A stretch of 64,000 bases of DNA from Microglena sp. YARC (taxonomy: Eukaryota; Chlorophyta; Chlorophyceae; Chlamydomonadales; Chlamydomonadaceae), in the NCBI GenBank assembly GCA_022414725.1, contig CM039464.1:2007893-2071892 (forward strand). Reading direction: 5' to 3'. Position numbers and translations under genes: made by a program. Positions 56,507 through 64,000 of this stretch are shown piece after piece; position 1 is the stretch's first letter, and the number at the start of each line of letters is the position of its first letter. The notes beneath the pieces are model-generated. The model was given only the letters and a program-made list of their open reading frames with translations. It ran no database searches and was not told the origin of the DNA.

Positions 56507-56723
56507 GTCAAGACCAGGGTTGTTCAGGACGCTGCGTTGAGGGTCCGTTGCGTCGCTATGGGTCGGTTATGGGTCGGTTGGGGGTGGGTTGCTTCTCAGG
56601 ACGCAGGCTGTAAAATTGGTTGCGCCTCGGGACGCAGAGGTGGGGGTCCTCCTGAACAAATTTGAAATTTGAAATTGTTACATCCGTGAGGTGGGGGTCC
56701 TCCTGAACAACCCTGGTTTAGAC
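56507..56723. mobile_element. hAT-like MITE family 2, short copy
   Basis: Element 56515-56715 (201 bp): CAGGGTTGTTCAGGACGCTG at one end, TCCTGAACAACCCTG at the other, perfectly inverted over 15 bp. Flanks are GTCAAGAC and GTTTAGAC (6 of 8). The interior contains GGACGCAGGCTGTAAAATTG. Confidence 0.8.
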
Positions 56724-56956
56724 CTGTGTCACAAAGCCTTGAGGTACTTGCTGGATTGGGGAAAGTCGTCACCACCTCCTGGGTTCAAAGTCCTTTCACA
56801 GGTATTAAAAAAAGAGCAGTTGAATAGTGTCTTGGTCGTCAAGGAGTTTACAGCTATATGCACGTTGGACAAGTAAGTTATATTGTTATGCATTCAACTG
56901 TCGTTGTTATTACCCAAGACGGCGAGTCTGACCTCGAAAAGTCTAATCTAGTAATC

Positions 56957-57055
56957 TGTATAGTGTGCTCCCTGGTTTCTGTGGGTATCACACGGGGGGA
57001 CTTGGAATCGGAAGACGGTGAGCAGCCCAAAGCTGGCTGAAAAACGTGTAACAAT
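56957..57055 (+). repeat. Dispersed ~95-bp SINE-like repeat, copy 1
   Basis: GTGTGCTCCCTGGTTTCTGT ... GACGGTGAGCAGCCCAAAGC ... GTGTAACAATC. Homologous copies with the same 3' GTAACAATTC-like end are at 58309-58405 and 59797-59895. Confidence 0.7.
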
Positions 57056-57155
57056 CAGGTTTGTTCAGGACGCTGCGTCCTCCAACGTAGACACAACATC
57101 AAAGGGTCTCTTGCATCGCAGGACGCAGGCTATACAATTGGTTGCGTCTCCATCG
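57056..57155. mobile_element. Truncated MITE family 2 copy
   Basis: CAGGTTTGTTCAGGACGCTG start and internal GCAGGACGCAGGCTATACAA. No inverted end found before 57200. Confidence 0.55.
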
Positions 57156-57189
57156 TCTTACATCGAGTCTCTCCCAGGATACCCTAAAA

Positions 57190-58180
57190 CAAAAGCGGCA
57201 CTAAGTCATTCATATGATCAACAAAGAGGTGGACAACGTTTCGAGGTGGTCGTCACATGTTTACATAATTAATATGATCAACAAGAAGGTGGACAACGTT
57301 TGGAGGTGGTCGTTAGTTCGTTACATGTTTACATAATAAATATGATCATAGGTGGACAACGTGTGGAGGTGGTCGTTACATATTTAAATAATTAATATTA
57401 TCGGCAATGAGGTGGAGAAGTGGAGAACGTGTGGAGGTGGTCGTTACACATTTAAATAATCAATATGCTCGACAAGGAGGTGGGCAACGTTTTTAGGTGG
57501 TCGTTACATGTTTACACAATTAATATAATCGACAAGGAGGTGGACAACGTTTGAGGGTGGGCGTAACATGTTTACATAATTAGTATGATCAACAAGAAGG
57601 TGGCCAACGAGTGGAGGTGGTCGTTACATGTTTACACACTAAATTTGATCAACACGGAGGAGGACAACGTTTTGGGGGTGGTCGTTACATGTTTACATAA
57701 TTAAAATGATCGGCAATGAGGTGGAGAACGTGTGGAGGTGGTCGTTACATGTTGACTAAATTCATAGGATCGACAAGGAGGTGGACAACCAGGGTTGTTC
57801 AGGACGCTGCGTCCTCGCAGACGAAACGTTTGAGCGCCTGTTGCCTCCCGATACACAACGTGGGGAGGGTCCGTTCCGTCGCAGATGCAGCTTCAGTGGG
57901 TCGGTTGCGAGTTGGTTGCCTCTCCTATGTGTCGGTTGATGGTCAGGGCGCAGGCTATGCTGGTAGGGTCCGCCTTATAACACAGGCTACGAAATTGGTT
58001 GCGTCTTAGGAAGGAGGCTATACAATTCGTTCCATCGTGGGAAGGAGAGCTGGGGGTCCTCTAGAACAACCCCGCCGACAATGCGTGGAGGTGGTCGTTA
58101 CATGTTAGCAGAATTAATATGATCATCAATGAGGTGGACAACGCTAGGAGGTGGCCGTTACATGTTTACATAAATACACA
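57190..58180. repeat. 60-bp tandem array (GGTGGACAACGTTTGGAGGT)
   Basis: GGTGGTCGTTACATGTTTAC then ATAATTAATATGATC, about 12-14 copies, interrupted at 57790-58074 by a MITE. Confidence 0.88.
57782..58082. mobile_element. hAT-like MITE family 2, third copy, inside the 60-bp array
   Basis: Element 57790-58074 begins CAGGGTTGTTCAGGACGCTG and ends TCTAGAACAACCCCG. Flanks TGGACAAC and CCGACAAT share a GACAA core. The array resumes in register, and uninterrupted units serve as empty sites. Confidence 0.7.
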
Positions 58181-58308
58181 ATCAACCCGACCAACGTAAT
58201 CAATCAAACTAACACAAACGCACACACATGGAGGATTGGAGTCTCTCGGAGGAGTAACCGACACAATCACACACCTGACCAGGACAAGTCTATAAACTAT
58301 ATAATTCG

Positions 58309-58560
58309 CTTATTGTGCTCCCTGGTTTCCGTGGGTATAGCACGGCGGGACTTGTAATTGGCAGACGGTGAGCAGCCTAGAGTTGGCCGAAGAACCACGC
58401 AACAATTCAAAATCAATCACACATGTAGTCTCTTGGAGGAGAGCACTGAACCACGTGGTCTGCCTCAGCTACAAAGCTGAGCTACTCAATCACACACACG
58501 CACACATACACATGTAGTCTCTCGGAGGAGAGCACTCAACCACATGGTCTGCCTCGGCTA
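58309..58560 (+). repeat. Dispersed SINE-like repeat, copy 2, and a duplicated unit
   Basis: 58309-58405 matches copy 1. GTAGTCTCTTGGAGGAGAGC then ACTGAACCACGTGGTCTGCC occurs twice (about 58425 and 58515). Confidence 0.65.
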
Positions 58561-59090
58561 CATATGTAAAATTCCAGTAAAAAATTGTGTATAAGAAGTA
58601 TAAAGTTGCTGACCTGTCCGATACCAACTGCACCAGATATATCTGCAGCAATACAATACCAGTACTTGAGTACCGGTATAATAAATACACTTTGTACTTC
58701 TGGTATACTGCGTAATTATGGTTCTGGTGGTGATGATGATGATGATGGTTCTGGTGGTGATGATGGTGGTGATGGTTCTGGTGGTGATGATGAAGGTCAT
58801 GTGTTGACTCATAATTTGGGACATATATATACATATCATATGATGTTGACCAAAGGTGAGTATGATATCATATGATATCATACAAATTGCAGCATATGAT
58901 ATTGCATGTAAATGGTAACTTTAGCCTAGTCAGACAGCAAGCATCGTATGATATCATATTTCTGCTACCAACTCAGAGTCAACCAGGTAAGCTCAAACTA
59001 TGCACAAAATTCAGCTACAGAAAGTCTGTAGAATTACGGCACGGCAGTACAGTACAGCAGTTTGCTGACTCCTAATTAAGCAACAAATAC
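58561..59090. mobile_element. Region with an inverted TA-type MITE relative
   Basis: At about 58818-58968 the sequence ATCATATGATGTTGACCAAA, then GGTGAGTATG and AATGGTAACTTTAGCC, is the inverse of the element at 14742-14858, with extra ATGATATCAT repeats. A GGTGATGATG tract lies at 58725-58790. Confidence 0.55.
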
Positions 59091-59580
59091 CTACCACATG
59101 ACTTTTTTGCACGGGTTGCGTATGTGTTGTCTCCAAGGTGCAACATTGTGAAGTTCGCAAGCAGTACCAAGCACATGGCATGGGTCGTGTACTTATGGTC
59201 CCCAAGGGGAAACATTCTGAAGTACGCATGCAGCACCAACCACAAGTACATGACATGGGTTGTGTACTTGTGCCCCCCAAGGGGCAGCATTCTGAAGTAC
59301 ACACGCAGTACCAAGCACATGCCATGGCATGGGTTGTATACTTGTGCCCCCCATGGGGCAACATTCTGAAGAACGCATGCAGTACCAACCACAAGCACAT
59401 GGCATGGGTTGTGTACTTGTGGTGCCCAAGGGGCAGCATTGTGAAGTACGCATGCAGTACCAACCACAGACCATGGCATGGGTTGTGTACTCATGGCCCC
59501 CAAGGGGCAACATTATGAAGTACGCACGTAGTACCAACTACATGCCATGGCATGGGTTGTGTACTTTTGGTCCCTAAGGG
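59091..59580. repeat. Tandem array of about 75-85 bp
   Basis: GCATGGGTTGTGTACTTGTG then CCCCCAAGGGGCAACATTCT, six copies. Confidence 0.88.
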
Positions 59581-59760
59581 GTTAAGGGGTTTTGCAAAGA
59601 TGGGGGAGACAGCAAGACAGCAAGAGACAGCAAGATAAGCAAGGCATGCAAGAGAAGCAAGTGACAGCAAGACAAGCAAGCGGCAGCAAGGCAAGCAAGC
59701 GGCAGCAAGGCAAACAAGAGAAGCAAGGCAAGCAAGACAAGCAAGAGGCTGCAAGACAAG

Positions 59761-59794
<34 letters not shown>

Positions 59795-60000
59795 CTCCTT
59801 AGTGTGCTCCCTGCTTTCCGTGGGTATCGCACGGGGGGACTTGGAATTGGCGGACGGTGAGCAGCCCAGAGTTGGCTGAAGAACCATGTAACAATTCAAA
59901 TTCAAAATCCAAGACCGAGAGGTACACCCCAGAGTGCGTTCAGCTATGTGAAGATGAGCATCCCGAAGATTCAAATAAGTAAAAACAGCTGGGGTGTAGC
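59581..60000. repeat. AAGCAAG repeats, (TA)n and SINE-like copy 3
   Basis: GCAAGACAAGCAAGCGGCAG-type repeats at 59610-59765, a TA tract to 59793, then the dispersed repeat at 59797-59895 with tail GTAACAATTCAAATTCAAAA. Confidence 0.75.
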
Positions 60001-60439
60001 CACTCAGCTACCACATCCATTCAGCTACAATAAGCATGCAACACTGCGGTTCATCAGCTTCGGGGGTTATGAAGCTGGTCGGGGGAAGTTAGCTCGTGGA
60101 TAGCCAGCCTGGGGGTGAACCTGGGCCTAACCGGGCTAACTTACCCCTACCTAAGAGGCTGTGCCTGTTGAGACCCGAGACATGCTTGTTTAGGCCATGC
60201 GTATGTGCAAGCTTATATGCGAGCTACAATGTAGCTGAGTCAGCTACACCATCCAGCTGTATGAACATGAAATCCCCCGTATTCAGCTACACGACGTAGT
60301 TACTAGCCAAAGACAAAGAAAGATTCAGCTACATGATAATGATGTAGCTATGAGGGGTGACACATGATGGTAAGCTATGCACTGATGTAGCTATGTAGGC
60401 ATGGCAAATGATGGTCAGCTACACACAGATGTAGCTATA

Positions 60440-60483
<44 letters not shown>

Positions 60484-60655
60484 TTAGAAGGATACTAGAA
60501 GCAAATTAGAAGCAAGAAATATGCAGGTTGTATAAAGGTTATAAACATGAGCACCCTGAACACCTGTTAAACAACCTGAACAGGGTGCAGGCTACCGCAG
60601 GGGATACGTGCTGTCCACCAGAGCTTGTATTTTCAGCTTTTATCAGCAGCAGCTA
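60001..60655. other. CAGCTAC-rich repeats, no gene
   Basis: CAGCTACA/GTAGCTAT motifs recur in both orientations (59940-60440), followed by a TA tract and about 170 bp of unique DNA. Confidence 0.55.
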
Positions 60656-60985
60656 GGCTAGTGTTTTTTTATTTCAGATTTTTCAGGTTCCTGTAGCCCA
60701 GGTTGAGTAGATACTTGGGCTGCTCAAGCCTGATTTCAGGATTGTTGCGTAGCCATCGCAAGGCATAGCACAAAGCGCAGAGCTTGGAGGGTTCAGGATG
60801 CAGCGCCTAACCCATGCATCGACGGAATGGCGACGCAGCAGCGACGATGGCGTCGCTGAAAACAAAAAAACACGGGTATAGGCAGCGCCCTGAGTAAGCT
60901 GCACAGAGAATCTATCGCCTCCTGTACCAGCATTCTTGCCACACGTCGCATGAAGGAGTCCCACCTGGAGGGTGACACTTACTAT
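60656..60985 (-). CDS. Candidate gene fragment, two possible exons
   Basis: On the minus strand one frame reads WDSFMRRVARMLVQEAIDSL then CSLLRALPIP, helical and protein-like. A downstream frame reads LCALCYALRWLRNNPEIRLE then QPKYLLNLGYRNLKNLK and a stop. A good acceptor (TTTTTTTGTTTTCAG) lies between them, and GTAAGT near 60975 is a good donor, but no single splicing pattern uses all of these. It may be a decayed gene or a short orphan gene. No family recognised. Confidence 0.3.
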
Positions 60986-61039
60986 CTCTGCCATGGTGAC
61001 TTTCCCCAGCTCCTGGTCACCACAGCTTCTCGGTACACA

Positions 61040-61260
61040 AGGGTGCTACCGGCATGGCTAGGTGGCCTGAAAGCGGAAGTGTCTAGACGCTGCTCTGGGA
61101 TATACCCAAAGACTCCAGCATTGCTGCCCATCTGCTTATATTGGCTTCCAGGTGCACTTACATTTGCACCTCCACACATACATCTGCACCTCCACACAAG
61201 GGTGCTAGCGGCATGGCTGGGTGGCCTGCAAGCGGAAGTGTCTAGAAGCTGCAGCTTGTA
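61040..61260. repeat. Two-copy repeat leading into the array
   Basis: GGTGCTASCGGCATGGCTRG then GTGGCCTG and GCGGAAGTGTCTAGA occur at about 61046 and 61202. Confidence 0.65.
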
Positions 61261-62095
61261 GCAAAAAATAACAACCCTGGGGTTCCCCTCCGTTTCAAGG
61301 GGAGCTGCCTAGAAGCTGCTGCTCGTAGCAAAAAATAACAACCCTGGGGTTCCCCTCCGTTGCAAGGGGAGCTGCCTAGAAGCTGCAGCTGGTAGCCAAA
61401 GATAACAACCCTGGGGTTCCCCTCCGTTGCAAGGGGAGCTGCCTAGAAGCTGCTGCTCGTAGCAAAAAATAACAACCCTGGGGTTCCCCTCCGCTGCAAG
61501 GGGAGCTGCCTAGAAGCTGCTGCTCGTAGCAAAAAATAACAGCCCCTGGGTTCCCCTCCGTTGCAAATGGAGCTGCCTAGGAGCTGCTGCTCGTGGCTGA
61601 AAAGAAAAGCCCTGGGGTTTCCCTCCACTGCAAGGAGAGCTGCCTAGAAGCTGCTGCTCGTAGCCGAAAATAACAGCCCTGAGGTTCCCCTCCGCTGCAA
61701 ATGGAGCTGCTGCTCGTAGCCGAAAATAACAGCCCCTGGGTTCCCCTCCGCTGCAAGGGGAGCTGCCTAGAAGCTGCTGCTTGTAGAAAAAAATAACAAC
61801 CCTGGGGTTACCCTCCGTTGCAAGGGGAGCTGCCTAGAAGCTGCTGCTCGTAGCAAAAAAATAACAACCCTGGGGTTCCCCTCAGTTGCAAATGGAGCTG
61901 CCTAGGAGCTGCTGCTCGTAGCAAAAAACAACAACCCTGGGGTTCCCCTCCGTTGCAAATGGAGCTGCCTAGGAGCTGCTGCTCGTGGCTGAAAAGAAAA
62001 GCCCTGGGGTTCCCCTCCGTTGCAAGGGGAGCTGCCTGGAAGCTGCTGCTCGTAGCCGAAAATAACAGCCTGGGGTTCCCCTCCGTTATTAAGTT
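61250..62095. repeat. Tandem array of about 60-66 bp
   Basis: GAGCTGCCTAGAAGCTGCTG then CTCGTAGC and CAACCCTGGGGTTCCCCTCC, around 13 copies. Confidence 0.93.
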
Positions 62096-63370
62096 TGAAT
62101 TACGAGCAAAGGAGTAACGTGAATCAAAATCTGTAGCTCTATAATTCACATGTATTTGTATATGAATTTATATGTGATTTTTAATGATTTTTAATGATAT
62201 TCTTCACGTGCATTTTTATTATTCACATGTATTTGTTTTATTCACATGTATTTGTATTATTCACATGTATTTGTATTATTCACATGTATTTGTATTATTC
62301 ACAGGTTTTTCTATTATTCACATGTATTGTATGTGATACCGGTATGTAAGAATATATATTAAAAGAAGTTTTACTACACACTCCCCTCCTCACGAAAGGG
62401 AGGATGATGGATAGGAAGGAATGGGTATTACAATATTTCGCAGTGGTTCGTGATAGAAGGATGGATGTTCATAACGAATGAATGGACTGGCTATTTCAAT
62501 TTTCGCCGTGGTTTGTGACAGATGGATGTTCATAACGGATGGATGGACTGGCTATTTTGATTTTCGCCGTGTTAAGTGATATATGGATGGATGTTCATGA
62601 TGGATGCTTGTGACTGATGGATCGCTACAGAACGCCAACGGGCATACCGAAAAGGCATACTTGAGATGTCAAGATACTGAATATAAGGTACATAAACCAG
62701 AGATGTCAAGATACTGAATATAAGGTACAAATACCAGAGATGTGAAGATACTGAATACAAGGTACATATACCAGAGATATAGACCAGTAGCAGGCTATAT
62801 ATCCTGCTACACAATCAGAGTTCCACCCTGGTGTGTGATTTTAAGCGCAATAAAAGGGTGGCAAAGACCCCCCCAAGAGATATAGATCAGCAGTAGGCTA
62901 TCCTGCTACACCATCAGGGTTCCACCTAGATGTGTTCACAACCACATCAGGCACTCAATCACACTGCACATTTGGGGGGGCTTAGGCCACCTTTCTGCAC
63001 CCCTGCGGCACCCTTGTACACCCAGGATACACCCTTGTAAGCCAACTAAACGGGTGCCGCAGACCCCCCAAGAGATATAGACTAGCAGCAGGCTATCCTG
63101 CTACATGGATGACCCGTAGTTGGGTTTGGGTGGAGCCCCCCCTTCTGGGGAGCAGGAGCCCCCAGGGTTCCCTTGTTGTCCGTTTGTGCGTCCGTCCGTC
63201 TGACCAAAAAATTGAAGCCTGACACGGCAGCCAACTGCCTCATAACTAACTGGCTTCGGTCAGCTCCAGTCCGTTGCCACCAATCGTTCCGTTGCCAACA
63301 CACTGCGCCAATTTTCCATGTCGCTTCGACGCTGCATAGGACTTGTCTAAATCATAAATATGTTGGGTCA
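62096..63370. other. AT-rich repeats and mixed intergenic DNA
   Basis: TATTATTCACATGTATTTG (about 18 bp) repeats at 62215-62325. GATGGATGTTCATAACGGAT units lie at 62460-62600, and AGATGTCAAGATACTGAATA (about 39 bp) units at 62660-62765. CCCCCCAAGAGATATAGA then CAGGCTATCCTGCTACA recurs at about 62775, 62870 and 63065. No splice-supported open frame. Confidence 0.6.
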
Positions 63371-63384
63371 AACATTTAGCCAAG

Positions 63385-64000
63385 AAGTGTGACAGCCTGT
63401 TTGCGTACTGCGTTGTATTGCTATGCAATGGAGACGTCTTGCAACATGACAGCCTGTTCGCGTGCTGCGTTGTATTGCTATGTAATAGAGACGTCTTGTA
63501 ACATGACAGCCTGTTCGCGTGCTGCGTTGTAGTGCTATGCAATGGAGACGTCTTGTAACATGACAGCCTGTTCGCGTGCTGCCTTGTAGTGCTATGCAAT
63601 GGAGACGTCTTGTAACATGACAGCCTGTTCGCGTGCTGCGTTGTAGTGCTATGTAATAGAGACGTCTTGTAACATGACAGCCTGTTCGCGTGCTGCGTTG
63701 TATTGCTATGCAATGGAGACGTCTTGCAACATGACAGCCTGTTCGCGTGCTGCGTTGTAGTGCTATGTAATAGAGACGTCTTGTAACATGACAGCCTGTT
63801 CGCGTGCTGCGTTGTAGTGCTATGCAATGGAGACGTCTTGTAACATGACAGCCTGTTCGCGTGCTGCCTTGTAGTGCTATGCAATGGAGACGTCTTGTAA
63901 CATGACAGCCTGTTCGCGTGCTGCGTTGTAGTGCTATGCAATAGAGACGTCTTGTAACATGACAGCCTGTTTGCCTGCTGCGTTGTAGTGCTATGCAATT
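63385..64000. repeat. 57-bp tandem array running off the window
   Basis: AACATGACAGCCTGTTCGCG then TGCTGCGTTGTAGTGCTATG; starts at 63448 and 63505 are 57 bp apart. At least ten copies. The His/Ser/Thr frame on the minus strand is an artefact. Confidence 0.93.

Noticed and set aside
63246..63998. 250-codon His/Ser/Thr frame at the right edge
   Set aside because: Translation of the 57-bp tandem repeat, whose length is a multiple of three.

Overview
This looks like a draft-assembled window of a eukaryotic nuclear genome, most probably a green alga. Evidence: spliceosomal GT-AG introns, interstitial TTTAGGG motifs (the usual green-lineage telomere unit), Helitron-like and hAT/MITE-like elements, and extreme tandem-repeat density. 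Several repeat families remind me of early-diverging prasinophyte algae with repeat-swollen genomes (for example Cymbomonas/Pyramimonas), but that is memory only and not tested. I see no bacterial genes, CRISPR arrays or rRNA. Nearly all long open frames here are translated microsatellites.

Two spliced protein-coding genes can be reconstructed because successive exons keep compatible phases. Gene A (+ strand, about 1.5-34.2 kb) runs through exons at 1566-1697, 1874-2008, 2604-2801, 4829-5049, 5901-5979, 7082-7264, 8813-9046, 15476-15574, 16562-16646 and 21466-21731. It continues through a badly sequenced exon beside an assembly gap (about 23 and 26.3 kb), then 29397-29542 and a long terminal exon 32509-34155. 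Its start is probably outside the window or unrecognised. The product is a charged, partly coiled-coil protein with a repetitive Pro/Arg-rich tail, and I do not recognise its family. Gene B (- strand, about 55.9-40.4 kb) has exons at 55774-55868, 55342-55459, 53021-53125, 51007-51084, 47881-47923, 47704-47726, 46876-46947, 45231-45311, 43620-43688 and a terminal exon at 40411-41306. It encodes a small coiled-coil protein ending in a Gly/Ala repeat, also not assigned to a family.

The most striking feature is how the introns are built. In both genes, nearly every intron is filled with tandem or semi-tandem repeats whose unit spans the adjacent exon-intron boundary. Copies of an exon's 5' edge with its acceptor pile up in the upstream intron. 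Copies of its 3' edge with its donor pile up in the downstream intron. Both terminal exons also have their stop-codon edge repeated downstream. The best case is a satellite of about 31 copies of a 103-bp unit (206-bp dimer) at 17.28-20.48 kb, seeded by the acceptor edge of the 21466 exon.

Superimposed on this are mobile elements: two hAT-like MITE families with 8-bp target duplications, one inserted exactly at a splice donor and one inside a decoy exon whose empty site survives nearby; two Helitron-like elements of about 1.4 kb; a TA-flanked MITE pair; a MULE-like element; and tRNA-like and SINE-like repeats. Region by region: 0-9 kb gene A exons 1-7; 9-15 kb a giant intron with Helitrons; 15-22 kb gene A exons 8-11; 22-29 kb noisy sequence around a 1000-N gap; 29-35 kb the gene A 3' end; 35-40 kb intergenic repeats and transposons; 40-56 kb gene B; 56-64 kb repeats with one weak candidate gene fragment.
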